The notes beneath the pieces are model-generated. The model made no database searches and had not been told where the DNA came from. It was given only the letters and a program-made list of their open reading frames with translations. A stretch of DNA of 64,000 nt, from the NCBI GenBank assembly GCA_905182985.1, contig CAJJDN010000120.1, positions 186,001-250,000 on the forward strand, written 5' to 3'. Positions 34,772-47,141 of the stretch are shown here, piece after piece; position 1 is the stretch's first letter, and every line of letters begins with the position of its first letter. Both the position numbers and the translations under genes were made by a program. This stretch comes from Paramecium sonneborni. Its lineage: Eukaryota; Ciliophora; Oligohymenophorea; Peniculida; Parameciidae.

Positions 34772-35263
34772 ATGAACACAAGATAAAAGTTACTATAAAA
34801 TATTAGTTATATAGCAGGAGATGGAAGGATCAAATAACAGAATCAGAGTAATTTAAGAATTAGATCATAAAAGTCAAGAAAGGAGAATGCTAGTTTCATT
34901 GTAACAAAACATGCATAATAACCAAAAGTTAATATAAATTTTTATTAAACTCAAATACATTCTCCAATAAAGAATCGAAGTATGAACAAAGAGAATAATC
35001 TTAATTATGCATATGTACCATTAAAAAATTCAGATGAATTAATTATTAATAGTGCAGAATCACATTCACTAAATTTATCATATTCACCTTCATCTAAAAA
35101 GAAACCTTAACCATCATGTTTTGTGTTACCTTCAAGAAGCATAAAACCAAAAATGAAATTGACTAAGAAAGCTTTAGAGATTAGAAGCATATATTTGGAT
35201 AAGCCAAAAGCAAAACAAAATAATTTTATAAACATAAAGGGCACATAAAAAATAATGAGGTGA
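34772..35263 (+). CDS. Basic Ser/Lys-rich protein of unknown function
   Basis: 163 residues without intron, one frame from ATG to TGA. Strongly basic and Ser/Asn/Lys/Gln-rich, with no hydrophobic segment and little predicted structure. Readable landmarks are AGDGRIKQQNQSNLRIRSQK near the start, SLNLSYSPSSKKKPQPSC in the middle and LTKKALEIRSIYLDKPKAK near the end. Proline-flanked SP sites could be kinase targets, which is speculation. The gene is divergent from the HTH gene (134 bp apart) and lies 106 bp before the next plus-strand gene. Not recognised. Confidence 0.6.
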
Positions 35264-35369
35264 GAATGAATGTCTAATTTTGTATTTTATACAACTACAT
35301 TATTTGAGTTAATTTAACTCTGTATTACTTAAATTATTAACAAATCATTTTAATTAAATCTTCACTCAA

Positions 35370-36119
35370 ATGAACACTTCTTAAAAAATAAAAAGAAGAT
35401 AATAGCCATCTGAATAAATGGGATTGTGTGTTTAATGTTTAAATTTCATTCCAATAGTATAAATTGATATTCATTGTCAAAGTTGCATGGAAAATAATAA
35501 AAAGGTGAATAGTTAAATAGATTAAATATCATCTCAATTGGTTCATATAAAGACAATAGCAATAAAAGGAGCAGAGAAATAAGATGAAAGTACTGAGAAA
35601 TTCAAGTTCTTAATTAGAATTCAAGAGCTAAGTTCTCAAATTGATATAATTCAATGTTATAATACTTAGAGTATCAAGAGGCTGAAAGATATTGAAAGTG
35701 AAATAAATGTACTGATTTCATATCCTTAAACATCAATGACAATTACGATGTTGTTAAGCAGATTATTATGTATAATAAAGGAGAAATTGACATTATAAAA
35801 TCAAAAAAGATTAATGTCTTTGAATTCATTTCCTTAAGGAGTGGATACAAGAATAAAGACAGAATCATAATATGAAGTGGGAAGTGAAGCAGAATATACA
35901 TATAGATAATTCAAATCAGAGAGGAATATAAGTAAAGTATCTGAATTTAAGAGAAGTTTTTATTCGAAATGTTTAGAATTAAAACTTCAATTAAATAAAA
36001 ATGATCCAGCTTAGTAGATTTTGGTAAGTGATTTATATGAAAAAGTTGTTAGAGAGAATTACAATAAAGAAGAAGCTTTAAGATTTGTAAAGAGATGTTA
36101 TAAAATTAATTAAGTGTGA
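35370..36119 (+). CDS. Helical protein with N-terminal Cys pairs
   Basis: 249 residues, no intron. The N-terminus has four cysteines in zinc-ribbon spacing: CVQC, then after 16 residues CQSC. The rest is helical and charged: RIQELSSQIDIIQC, RLKDIESEINVLIS, then a Ser-rich part. The C-terminus (NKNDPAQQILVSDLYEKV, then NKEEALRFVKRCYKINQV) reads as two or three compact helices. A small zinc-binding domain on a coiled coil suggests a scaffold or adaptor protein, but no family was recognised. Good amino-acid usage and clean frame make it a real gene. Confidence 0.65.
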
Positions 36120-36172
36120 GTATTCTTTTTTTTTAATTTCTAACTTAATTAATAATAAATACGTTAAATAAA

Positions 36173-36364
36173 ATGGATTCATCTAGACTATCAGATTACT
36201 AAATAATAGCATCAAATCGAAATGGAATTACAATAGAGTAAATAAAATAGATGCAGATTCAAATAATGGAGTGTTCAGATTCAACATTAGAAAATAGAGA
36301 GGACTATTTAGATTAATTATTGAGTTTAGCAACAATAATAAATTATAAGATGAAGACATTGTGA
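36173..36364 (+). CDS. 63-residue hypothetical protein
   Basis: One frame, ATG to TGA, beginning MDSSRLSDYQIIASNRNG and continuing helical and acidic (QIMECSDSTLENREDYL) to MKTL. It starts 53 bp after the preceding gene and ends 32 bp from the convergent kinase gene, so there is no room for more exons. The composition is normal for an exon. Could also be a decayed duplicate. No function can be assigned. Confidence 0.45.
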
Positions 36365-36396
36365 TTGTGATAAATAATTACTAATATAAAAGTTAA

Positions 36397-37589
36397 TCAA
36401 AATTTCGATGGTTCAGCTTTTATCATAATTTCATTAGGATCATAACTATACCCATCAAATTATGCTAGAAGAATAAATAAATAAAAGATATACATTAAAT
36501 AGAGTTTCTTCTAAGCATCATATTATTTTCATTAGTGTCTTATTATGTATCTTAAGTAGAACCTGCTGAATTACTAGAATTCCTAGGAAGATAGGGAGGT
36601 TATAATTCTTTTTTAAGTAATTTATTCCATTCAAAACCTTTAAACCATGGATGATTTTTAACGGCATCAGGATTATCAGATCCTAATCTTTAAGCTGGTT
36701 TTCTTTAAATCAACTCACGATTAAATAATTATTTAATACTTGATTAGCAAAATCAGCAGCTTCTATAGACCATGAGATAGGAATCTCAGTTCTCTTTATT
36801 TATACTTATTTAGCTAATACATTATCTCTGATTTCTTATCTAGATTTTCCTACATATGGTCTTCTACCCAACATACATTCATATACTATAACACCTAATG
36901 CAAAATAATCAACAGCTATCCCATGATTTTATCTACACAGTACTTCTGGTGCCATATATCCAGGTGTACCACTAGTATCTTATGAATTATCAGGTCTCCA
37001 AATTCTAGCAATACCTAAATCTGTTAATCTTAAGTATCCTTCACAATCAAATACCAAATTCTCAGGTTTTAAATCTCGATGTATTATACCCTAAGAATGT
37101 AAATATTCTAATGCTATCATTATACATCCACAAAAGAATTCTATAATACAATTATCACTTTCATTATTATTACTTGTTTCCTCTTCACCAAATTTCTTAT
37201 TCTTTCCTATATGATAACGTAGATCTCCTCCACTCAATAAATCCATTACTAAATATAAGTTTTCTCTATCTTAAAATGCTGCTATCATATTTATTAAAGA
37301 TGGATGTCTTAACTAACTCAATAAAGTTCTCTCATTCATCACTGACTATACACTCTTTTTTTATATTATTCTTCCTATTAAAACTCTATTCCTTACTTTG
37401 CTTTTGACATCACTTTTAAAGCAAAATAACTCTTATTTTTCCTTCTCTTCACCTTCCAAACCTTTCCAAATCCTCCCTTCCCTAAAACTTCAATAAATTC
37501 AAAGTTATGAACTGATAGAACTTCTTTATTTTTATTCAATTACTTGATTCCTCAACCTCTTTCTTATCGCTAATATTGCAATTACCCAT
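36397..37589 (-). CDS. AGC-type Ser/Thr kinase with predicted N-acylation
   Basis: 359 residues after four introns (37512-37543, 37371-37396, 36714-36739 with GAG acceptor, 36465-36493); the spliced length is divisible by three. It begins [11 protein letters not shown]: Gly-2 with Cys-4 is a typical myristoylation plus palmitoylation signal, so membrane attachment is likely. Domain landmarks: [43 protein letters not shown] (helix C), [32 protein letters not shown], then [19 protein letters not shown], as in PKA/PKG-like kinases. DFG is replaced by DLG, which usually stays active. No cyclic-nucleotide-binding domain is present. Substrate unknown. Confidence 0.85.
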
Positions 37590-38341
37590 TATTTAATTAA
37601 TATAACGATCTTATACATTATAATCAATATTCCTTTTTTTCATACATCCTACTCTCCTCCTCAATTATTTTTATCAAACAATATTTCAATCTTCTCTCCA
37701 ATTCCTTTTTTATTTTACCATTTATTTATTCGAATTTAATTTTAATCTCTAACCATTCTTTTTTCTCCTCTCAACTATTTGTATAAATAATACTTACCTG
37801 ATATATTTATCTTCATCTCTCTCAAAATTACCCATTATTATATTATATTATCACTCTTTTTATTAAAGAACTATTAAAATTTCATCGATATTTAATTATA
37901 TATCCCATTATTATTCTCTACTACTGCTTCATCTTATTTTATTTTATTACTTTCTATTCTCTACTTTGCTTCTTATAAGTGTTACTCTATTATGATATTT
38001 ACATAATAATATAATAGGCATCCCATTGTTAAATGTTTATGGGAAATAATTAAAAAAAAGTTATATTTTAATGAACAGGATCATTAAAATATTATTCTTA
38101 TATTGTTGTTTTATCTTTTTTTAATAAATAGTAGAGTAAATAATTCAATTATTCTATTTTCTATTTAATCTTTTTCAATTTTTCTCAATAAAACTTATAA
38201 CAATCCTTATTGTTATCAAATTTAGGGCAATAATAAAGTTGAAAAATATTATTAAAGGGTAAGGTTGTAAATAATGATTTTAGACATTAAGAACAAGATT
38301 TTCGATTATTGGAGATTATTTTGTAAATATATATAATAATT
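37590..38341. other. Intergenic, AT-rich
   Basis: Promoter side of the AGC kinase and 3' flank of the next minus-strand gene. No frame with protein-like composition was found on either strand. Confidence 0.55.
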
Positions 38342-39235
38342 TCACTATAATTAAAGAATTCTATAGGAGGATCGACGACTGATATCTCTTTTATTATAAT
38401 TAACATAATTAACATCTTGAATTGGTTATTATAGAAGATCTTAAGGTAGAATCATGAGATCTCTAGCTTCATTGGATTCTATTTTTAATTTACTATTTCC
38501 ATTGACAACAAGATAATCAGCATCATAATACTTTTAATTTAGTCTCTGATTAATCATGTTTTTGAATTTATCACTACATATTTTAACATTAGTTCCATTC
38601 TTAATAATTTCAATAGTTGGTTGATTTGATAAATGATAATTTCTCAACTTTTCATACCATTCTTTGACATTAGGTTCTTTTTAAAGAGTATTAATAGTAT
38701 CTAACAACTATTTTTTTTCTCTATAACCTTGACTTTTACTAATAAGAGTATTATCATGAGAACGTTCACAACGATCTGCTAATTGTTTTTGTAATTCTTT
38801 CCACTTATCTTTTTATTCTTAACATGATTCTAAGATTCTTCTTTATCTTGTTACTAAATTTCTTTCTATAATAGGCAAAGTGTCTTCCTTAGATCTAAGT
38901 GAAATTTCAGAGAGTTTAATATTCTTTTCAACTTTATCAATGTGTAATCTAATATCCTCTCTAGAAATCTTATTAAATTGAACAGGATCTCTTTTTTTTT
39001 TGATGTTTTGTTTCTTTGTAAATTAGGTAATAACAAAAGATCTTAACATAGATGAATCATCATCTATTACTTTGCTATCTTAAAAAACTTTGCCTTCTCT
39101 TTAAAATTGATCAATAGTTCCAACAATAGATCTCTTTATGATGTCACCTCTTTGATCATAACGAGGACCTTAAATGATTCCATTGATATGTTAGTCTTGA
39201 AAGATGCTCGTATTTTATGATCTAGATCTTGACAT
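38342..39235 (-). CDS. Charged coiled-coil protein, possibly cytoskeletal
   Basis: 297 residues, no intron. It begins MSRSRSQNTSIFQDQ and is charged throughout, with helical stretches LHIDKVEKNIKLSEISLRSK, CQEQKDKWKELQKQLADRCE and KEPNVKEWYEKLRNYHLS. The C-terminal part is less charged (YYDADYLVVNGNSKLKIE). The layout recalls cilia- and flagella-associated coiled-coil proteins, but no specific family could be named. It lies 73 bp beyond the end of the B-box gene, in the same orientation, so the two run head to tail. The good reading frame and codon use support a real gene. Confidence 0.65.
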
Positions 39236-39307
39236 TTCTTTACATGGTTATGCAACAAATAGTACTTTATTATTTTATATACTCATTATTAGATATGTCG
39301 CCATATC

Positions 39308-40312
39308 TCACTAATACTATTAAAGGCTCTAACTAACGGGTTCAATTTTGATATTTTTTCTCTAACTCGGTTCTTCATATATAACCTATGATTTAGTGAA
39401 TTCTAATTGTTTTGGAGAAGTCAATTGATGATATGCTGGAGTTTGGATATTTATTGGGAATTGTCTCATTGGAGATCTTACTACTAACTATTTCTTTGGA
39501 TTCTCTAATGGCATTCCTATACAATATTTTAAACCTTCATTTAAACGACCTACAAATTTTTCAATTGATAATTAGATGTTTCGATAATCTTATTTCCATT
39601 TACAATCCACATATTCTAAAAAACCTTACACATCATCTACTTCTTTAGCATTTAATGTTTCTATTTACATATCGAATAAATGACAAAATTCTGCTGTAAA
39701 TTAATTATGAAAATAAGACTTTATCATCTTTAAGAAATTATCCCTCATCAATTCAAGTAAACGAATTTTTCTTAAAAGTATTAAACTTTCCTTATTATTT
39801 GCCATCTCTAATTCTCTCTTTTATGCAAATGATTCTATCTATTAAAAGGCATTCTCTATATCCATATTCAAATTTTATGATGTCTTCAATCTCTCATCAA
39901 CTTCACTTAATTGAGATATAAACTCTATTCTCTCATTCTCCTTATCTTCTCTCAATTTCTCATGTTTCTCTATTAATTATCCTTTTGTTTCTTCAATCTT
40001 TTTTGAAACATTTCTTAAACATCTTTCAATACCTTCTTATAAGTAATCATCATATTGCTCATTCTAAAAAATATTCTCTTATTCTCCATTTATCAATTAT
40101 TATAAACCAACTGATGAATTCTTTTTATTACTAAAATAAGTTGCTAAACATCCATTCTCATATATATTTTATAATTCCTCTAATTTATGACTTCTATCAT
40201 GTAATTTTACTGCACAAGTTGAACACATTACCCTTTATTAACAATTTTTCTCTAAACAAATCCAACTTAAAGTTTATTTTGGGTGATTCTTACACATTTA
40301 TTCATTATCCAT
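39308..40312 (-). CDS. B-box zinc finger/coiled-coil protein
   Basis: 334 residues, no intron. Residues 7 to 42 form a B-box-type zinc-binding unit: CKNHPKQTLSWICLEKNC, then CSTCAVKLHDRSH, giving the Cys/His ligand series C-H-C-C-C-C-H-H. A coiled coil follows (IERCLRNVSKKIEETKGQLI; LEMANNKESLILLRKIRLLE), as in TRIM-like proteins without the RING. The C-terminus is a Pro/Gln-rich tail with SPMRQF and LTSPKQ sites. Ciliates have many such B-box proteins; a scaffold role is inferred. It shares zinc-box style with the gene at 44610-45613. The start codon falls directly before the zinc box. Confidence 0.75.
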
Positions 40313-40526
40313 TTTTAACGATTTTGTAATTAATTATAAGAAAACACAATTTACTAAAATTAACTTAATTCATTATTTATCATATTATTACTAAACTATA
40401 CTCTTTTTTATACAAATAATAGCTATATGATATGACGTATATTTAGAGAATGTCTTATCGTTTTGAATAATGAAAAAAACGGATAATTTAAATAAAAACG
40501 AAAACTAAAACAAAAACTTACAAGAG

Positions 40527-42179
40527 ATGGCAAGAAGTCAAATTATAAAAATTGAGGATATTCCATAAGGTTGTAAATCAACAAAGAAATTTAGTAATGT
40601 AAAACAAACTATAATGGATGATTACAGAAAAGATAGAAAAAAAGTAGGTAGATGGACTCCTGAAGAAGACTAGAAGCTTTAAAAATTGATTGAAGGTATA
40701 AATGTGTAACTTATATTAAGAATATGGAGATAAGAATTGGAGAAAGATAAGTGAAATAATAGAAGGCAGGAATCCTATTTAATGTTTACATAGATGGACA
40801 AAAATACTAAAACCTGGATTAAAGAAAGGTATAAAATAACATTCAAATATAAAGGAGCTTGGGAAGTTAATGAGGATAATAAATTATTAGAATGGGTAAA
40901 AAATAACGGAGCTTGTAAATGGTCTTTATGTGCTGACAATATTACTGGACGTTCAGGAAAATAATGTAGAGAAAGGTGGTTTAATAATCTAAATCCAGAT
41001 GTGAAAAAAGGAGGTTGGACATCAGGTAAATATTTATTCCTTAAATTTAGAGGAAGATCATTCAATTTTCAAAGGTTATTTACTATACTCTTCTTCATGG
41101 TCTAAAATTGCTAAGAATCTCATAGGTAGAACTGAAAATTCTGTTAAAAATAGATTTTATTCAACTGTAAGAAAATTATTGGCTGATTAAGATAGAAATG
41201 AAATATCTCTTTAAGTATTTATTTTTTTTTAATCTATTCAAATTAGATCTTAGAACTTTAATGTGAAAATGGAACATCAGCATTATAAACTTTTGTTAAA
41301 GAACATATGTAATTACTAGAATAGTAGATCTAAATCAAAATGGAAGAAGATAATCCATTTCAAAATTAATTATTACAACATAATATTTAATTTTAAAAGG
41401 AATTACAAAATGATACTCATTAGACTTCAAACTTACTTTATACATTGCTATAATAATAAGGAATTCCTATTAAAAAAACTACTTGTATGAAGGATTATTC
41501 AACTATTTATAAAAAATATCAATAAAGATATAATTAAAGGAAGAAAAATAAAAAGTTATTTGATAAAATTGAAAAAATTAGAGATATGTAAATCATAAAA
41601 GAAAATTTTTAATCTCCTTATCCAGAATAGGAATTTAATTTTAAATAATATCTTAAAATATAACTTGATAATTTTCAAAAATATTAAGCGGAACTTTAAT
41701 CAGAGTAAATGGATAAAGATAAAATGGATGAAATTAAGCAAAAATTTTTTGATTTTTTTAGTTCATAATTAGATGAAATAATAAATAAATTTAATATAGA
41801 AGAAGGGAATGATATCAATTAATCAATGCTATAAAATTCAAATAAATAATTTGATAAAATACTTAAATAAGTTAACAATAAAAATATTAATAATTAAATT
41901 ATTACCCTTCCTGAAGTGAAGCAAGATTATAATACATTTTAAACAAAATTTATTCAATCAGATTAAAATAGTTGTAATAATGTTAAAATTGAAATAATTA
42001 ATTTTATGAATCAAAATTAAAAAATTGATCCAAAAATAATGTTTCTTATAGGTTAATTGCATACTTTAGAAAATATTTTAGATTAAGCTAAAAAAGAATT
42101 TAGTCGATAAGAATCAATCTTATATGATAAAATTTATAATAGTTCTTTAAAAAATAGGAACTCTAATCATAGTAATTGA
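40527..42179 (+). CDS. Three-repeat MYB (3R-MYB) transcription factor
   Basis: 514 residues with four introns (40695-40719, 40829-40854, 41026-41050, 41215-41246). The N-terminal half holds three MYB repeats. R1 runs from GRWTPEEDQKL to WRKISEIIEGRN, then HRWTKIL. R2 is KKGAWEVNEDNKLLEWVKN with WSLCADNITGRSGKQCRERW. R3 runs from KKGGWTSEEDHSI to WSKIAKNLIGRTENSVKNRF. The regularly spaced Trp residues and the CRERW recognition helix are intact. 3R-MYBs in animals and plants control cell-cycle genes such as mitotic cyclins. The C-terminal 300 residues are helical and Gln-rich, with no other domain seen. A cyclin gene lies about 4 kb downstream, but proximity alone proves nothing. Confidence 0.85.
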
Positions 42180-42233
42180 TACTAAATGATAAAATTAAAT
42201 TTATTATATTTTCATATTATTAATATTTAAAAA

Positions 42234-43608
42234 TCATGCATAAATAAATCTGAGTATTAAAACACTAAAACCAATAGATAATATGATTCCACAACCTAAG
42301 CAATCAAATAAGATTTCTAAAAATCCTATTTTCTTTTAATTCAATTCTTAATCAGATTCAATTAAATTAAATTCTTAAACTTTGTTGTTATTAAAATATT
42401 TCATCTTAATGTGGCAAGCAATAGGTAAAAAGTAAGCAATTATTGATCCTATAATAGCTCTATTAATTATTAAATAATAAATACCCTGTATAGCTTATTA
42501 AAACTTCTAAATTTAAATTCATCATTTCAAAAGCTAAACAAATAAATGCAAACATGAAAGAAAAGATGATTAACATATAGGGTTTAGGATTTTTAGCATG
42601 AAAAAATGCAAAAAATCTCAATCTAGCTACATATTAAATAATTGGGAGGAGTAAGCTAATTTGAATGAATAGTAAAATCTATAAAATATTATGATACTTA
42701 CTTGTAAAATAATAACAAATAATTATGATTATGGAAAATAATCTAAAATTGTATATCCAGAAAGTCCATCTTAAGGTGTTCTTTGAAAAAGGGCATAACT
42801 GCCAAAAAGTCCAACAATTTAATAAATTGTAAATGTTAAAATGTAAGCAATAATTATATCTCTTGATTTATGCTTACTATCTTATTTAGATAGAAGTGGA
42901 ACTACTAAACTATGACCTAAAAATGCCAACTAAAATACACTTGGTAATACAGCAATCTAAATTAATAATATTGTTACATCATTAGATTTCCAAATAGTGA
43001 TTGAAGGTGTTTGTGATCCTTTAAAGATAATAAATATGACAGCTAAAAGTGTTGCTAATGATGCATATGATGGTAATTTAAGTAAAGGTGTAATATCTTT
43101 AATAAAAAAAGTCGGTAATAAAATAAGAATATAGATCATTCCAAGAATTTAGTAAGAAAATTAAGTGAAAGTGAAGACATTCTAAAGTAATATTTAATAT
43201 TTTACTTAAGGAGCTGAATCTATAAATAATGATATCACTGAATATATAAGGGAGCAAGAAATTATTACTTAAATTTATGCACAAGCAATGTAAAAGATTA
43301 TTGTAATTAGATTGAAAGTTGTCTATAAGTGGGGTCCTAGAATTCGATTAATTACAAATTGCAAATCAACCTATCATATAATATATTTTAATACTTCTTT
43401 CTTTTGATGATATTTTTTTACAATTAGACATGTTATACATGAGGTCAAACAGATGATAAAAGAGAAAACTATGCCATTAATTAATCCATATTGATTATAC
43501 AAAACAGGAAGTACAATTGGAGCTGATCCAATCTAAATTATAAGTAGTTATTTCCATTACCATTCCATTGGATAAAGTAAAAATGGTTATTAAGCTACTT
43601 TTGCTCAT
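42234..43608 (-). CDS. Amino-acid/auxin permease family transporter (AAAP, SLC38-like)
   Basis: 424 residues after four introns (43533-43560, 43371-43394, 42679-42701, 42460-42484). The signature start of the family, SLITIFTLSNGMIGSAPIVL, appears only once the 28-nt first intron is removed. About eleven hydrophobic spans follow, among them GLINGIVFSFIICLTSCITC, FNLITIIFYIACAQIQVI and MIYILILLPTFFIKDI, with TGAIIGSIIAYFLPIACHIK near the end, as in vacuolar or plasma-membrane amino-acid transporters. The 3' end is convergent with the MYB gene (55 bp). Substrate cannot be told; neutral amino acids are usual for the family. Confidence 0.85.
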
Positions 43609-43931
43609 GATTGATTATTTAATATAGTGTTCAATATGTTTTGAAATACCTTTAAATTAAGAATAGACGCATTATTATTTTTAACATGAATAATTAAAAA
43701 CAAAGAATAAAAAATTAAATCATAAAAACAATTATATTATAATTCAGAAAATCAAGATCAATTCTAAAGTGCCAATCTAAAGAAAGAAATAGTTAAATCA
43801 TTTATACTTCGAATAATGACATAAAGCAAATTTAACAAAGAAGAATTTATTAGAAAATTTTCTGATAAGATGATGAATATTCAGCCATTACAGTTTAAGA
43901 AATTAGAATAAAAATTAAGTAATTTAAAATT

Positions 43932-44171
43932 ATGGCAAATGAATAAGGATGTAAACTTCCTTATTTGATTTTAAATCAAATCATACAATAATTCTATAGC
44001 AATATTTTCAACTAATATTCTTAATATCAATAAAGTCAGATTAATTATTGTCTCATAAAATTAAAGGAAATCAAGAAAGAAATCTAAAATTGTGATTACG
44101 AGGTATAGAATATTGAAATATTAATTAAAATCAGCATATAATTAAGAAACTATTAAATATTTATATAATGA
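43932..44171 (+). CDS. 79-residue hypothetical protein
   Basis: One frame from ATG to TGA reading MANEQGCKLPYLILNQIIQQ, then CLIKLKEIKKEIQNCDYEVQ to IFIQ. The helical, amphipathic composition is typical of exons here. Upstream, a second frame (ATG near 43809, KFNKEEFIRKFSDKMMN) could be a first exon, but no fitting intron was found. The minus strand is open in this region too, as the 3' extension of the zinc-box gene frame. Function unknown; moderate doubt that it is real. Confidence 0.35.
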
Positions 44172-44609
44172 AGTTTGAATACAATAATATGAAGAAAAAT
44201 AATTGTTTGAGTGAAACTATTCTAGAATTTGTAATATATTTACTATGTAAATTATATAAGTTTGAAATTTAAGATAAATGACCAATTTTCAAATTTAGAG
44301 AGAAGACAATTTTTCTGTCCAATTATAACTTCATATTTTAAATAATTATTCTTGAATTAATTAACTTTATTTTAAAATTAGATTATTTAATATTCATTCT
44401 TCTCATATTCATGTTCCGAATAAGAAATAAGAAAGTATAAACAAATGAAGATGATTATGCAAATGCATATTGATTTTATAGTTGAATGTGTATAAATATT
44501 TAAGTTCATTTGACATAAATTATTAGTTTTTTTTTATAATTCTATGATCAAATATATGAAATAATAAAGAGTCGAAAATGATATATGCTTTTTGATATAC
44601 AATTATTAT

Positions 44610-45613
44610 TCAAAAATCAACTTTTTATTTAAATTCACATTTTAAACAACAATCTATTTTTTTGTGTGATAAGATAGTATGGCCAGATTAACAAAATTAA
44701 CATTGACATTCACAAGTCTACTCTTTTTCAACAGGGTTTTCTTAAGCATATGATCTAAAGATCTATAGATTTATGAAAATGTTACATATAAATCTCTAGA
44801 TTTGCAAAGGGATTAACATAAATGCATTGGGTGATTTCCAAGATTCTTACAATGACTACATTTACATTGACAGACTTTCATCAAATGAATTTCGTAATCT
44901 AAATCAGCCCCATTTACTATATCCATAGCATTTAATGTTTAAATCTTATCTAAGTTATTATTTAATAATACCTCAGGATTTCCATATTATCTAAATCCTC
45001 TTTATAAATATATTGAAGATCTTTAGGAAGTAAGAAATGCTGAAATAAAGTTCTAGGAAGTTCGGCTAAAAACTGTACCTTATGCATAACCTTTATCAAA
45101 CAAAAAATAAGCATTTCTAAGTTAAGTATATGCTTACTTCAACAAAATTGATCTCAAAGAAACTAATTTTGCTTTTTCTGTAAAATTATGATGAAATTTG
45201 CATTTATCTTAATTCACTAATTCTTAATGACATTATTATGAGCAAGTAGCACTTCCACAAGCCGCACAAATTGCTGTATTTTCATCAGCTGGTTTACCAC
45301 AAATACATTGTAATTTATTTATGTCTAATTAAATCAATGATCCTGTGTTAAAGGCTCTTAATGTAGTTAAATTTAAGTTATCCTTTTCACTCAAGTTTTC
45401 ATTATTTTATAAATTCATATTAGGATAACAATGATGAGAAACTATACATAAATAATTTATATTTCTACCTTTCACTGGATGATGATGTCCTATATGATCA
45501 TTACCACACATATAACACAAACTTTATTCACAACTTTAACAAAATTCATTCGCTAATAAATTAGGGAATTTTTGATGATCATGTTATAAACATTCTTTAG
45601 GAGCTCTTTTCAT
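44610..45613 (-). CDS. Protein with three Cys/His zinc-binding clusters
   Basis: 326 residues with one 23-nt intron (44763-44785). Cluster 1, just after the start, is B-box-like: CLQHDHQKFPN, CQSCEQSLCYMCG, DHIGHHH. Cluster 2 in the middle: CICGKPADE, ICAACGSATC, then CHQELVNQDKCKFHH. Cluster 3 near the C-terminus: CQCKCSHCKNLGNHPMHLCQ, and after the intron CECQCQFCQSGH. The splice is needed to bring the last CxCxCxxC block in frame, which supports the model. The protein likely binds several zinc ions and could serve as a ubiquitin-related or RNA-binding scaffold; no named family was recognised beyond the B-box-like start. Confidence 0.7.
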
Positions 45614-45761
45614 TAATTTCCCGAAAAATCTGAACATAAATATAATTTATTTTATAATTTTTTTCATAGATTGAACACACATAATTAAATTTAATTAGAA
45701 TAGATAATAATCAAGAAATAGTTAGCTTATGATTGAAAAACATCATTTTCAATATATCAAA

Positions 45762-46269
45762 ATGAATAAGAACAACAATTTTTTGAAATCATAATAAAAT
45801 ATTGAAATATATTTATTTGTTTTTATCAAAGATGAAGTTTAAATCATACAATAAATCAAATATTCTGATGAAAAATTGTTATTTATTCAAAACTTTATAT
45901 AAACAACAGATTTAGTGATTCTCATGAAGATAATGTATATATAATTAATTTATAATTAATTGAAGGGGGTTCATCTAATTATTAGAATCAATAAATTTCA
46001 GTAATTTATTATTTGAGAAAATTATGGTATTCTTCTTCATCATACAGAACATGGTTTCTATTATATTAAGATATAGAAAATAAGATTTGATTAGAAATTA
46101 CTTTAAAGGTAATCAATATAAATTTGAATTAGAAAAAGTAAAGAATATATATTTACAAAGTTTAAAAATTGTAATCTCAACAAGGACTATGTTAAGAGAG
46201 AGAAGCTTTTTTGATTGTAATTAAAAGAAACAAAAATAAAATTTGTTTCATTTTTTTGATCATTATTGA
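45762..46269 (+). CDS. Small Lys/Gln-rich protein, exon structure uncertain
   Basis: The first exon reads MNKNNNFLKSQQNIEIYLF and IIQQIKYSDEK. The last exon is clear: RYRKQDLIRNYFKEK, VISTRTMLRERSFFDC and NLFHFFDHY before TGA 46267-46269. A 24-nt intron at about 46112-46135 joins the last two blocks. Between first and last exon at least two frame changes occur; candidate introns of 32 nt (CAG acceptor) and about 17 nt can be proposed, but none is compelling. Product around 140 residues, not recognised. Its 3' end is convergent with the cyclin gene, 22 bp away. Confidence 0.4.
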
Positions 46270-46291
46270 AACTAAATATAGCAACACTAGT

Positions 46292-47141
46292 TCATTTCTG
46301 TTGTTATATTAATTTTTGTTTTGAAGATTCTTTTTTTTTAGAAATCTTTTTATGAATTGAGGGACTTCTTTCCACAGATTTAGTGTCTTCTTGTTCAGAT
46401 TTATCACATTAGATTTCTTATGCTTTAATTAATTTTTTGTGAATTAATTAAGATACGGTGAGTATTTTTTCTTAAAAAAGAAGTCTTGTATCATTCTGGT
46501 AATGCATGATTGCCAATGCTAATTCAAAATGAGAATATTGATAAATTTCAAAGTCTATTTAGATATTATAAGATAATTATACCTATTAGAATGAACATCA
46601 ATAAATTCGAGACATTTTCATCGACTTAAATATTCATAGCCAACAAAAAATCTGATGATGTTATAAGATTTAACTAGTATCCCATAGCCTTTAGAATTTA
46701 TTCTTCCATTTCATCATATTCATCATCATTGTATAAAGGCTAGCTTTCTTGGTTGTACAATTTAATTTAAGACATTATCTCTGTTTCATTAAACTAAATT
46801 GATAAATATTTATGTTTACTTTAGAGGCAATTGAATATGCTGAAATTCCTAATAGTTGTAGGTATTCTGCAGTGATATTAAAATAATTTAAGTATGAATC
46901 AATAATGAACACTGCCAGTTCTAAGGTTTTTATCGAATGCTTGAATTAAGATGATTACTAATTATAATATAAAATATTTACTGCCACAATCCATTAAATG
47001 AGAATATCCCTTCTACAAGGACTTTAGGAATCATACTAATAGTATGGATTATGCTTATTGAACATTTTAGGCTAAGAGATTCATTTAAAATAATACTTTC
47101 TCTCTTGTTAATAAATCTCTTATTTCAGCAAAAGAAAACAT
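46292..47141 (-). CDS. Cyclin (cyclin-box protein)
   Basis: 256 residues after introns 47072-47096, 46794-46819 and 46555-46582. The cyclin N box is plain: RRDILIQWIVAV, then LELAVFIIDSYLNYFNIT and YLQLLGISAYSIASK. A C-terminal cyclin-fold half follows (MEEQILKAMGYQLNLITSSD; FELALAIMHYQND). The tail is basic and Ser/Lys-rich (RSPSIHKKISKKKESSKQ). It lacks a long N-terminal region with a destruction box, so it may be a short A/B-type or ciliate-specific cyclin that activates a CDK. The three introns were placed by restoring the cyclin frame; the spliced length is divisible by three. Confidence 0.85.

Noticed and set aside
40775..41065. Minus-strand 96-codon frame
   Set aside because: Antisense of MYB repeats 2 and 3, whose Trp pattern and introns are unmistakable on the plus strand.
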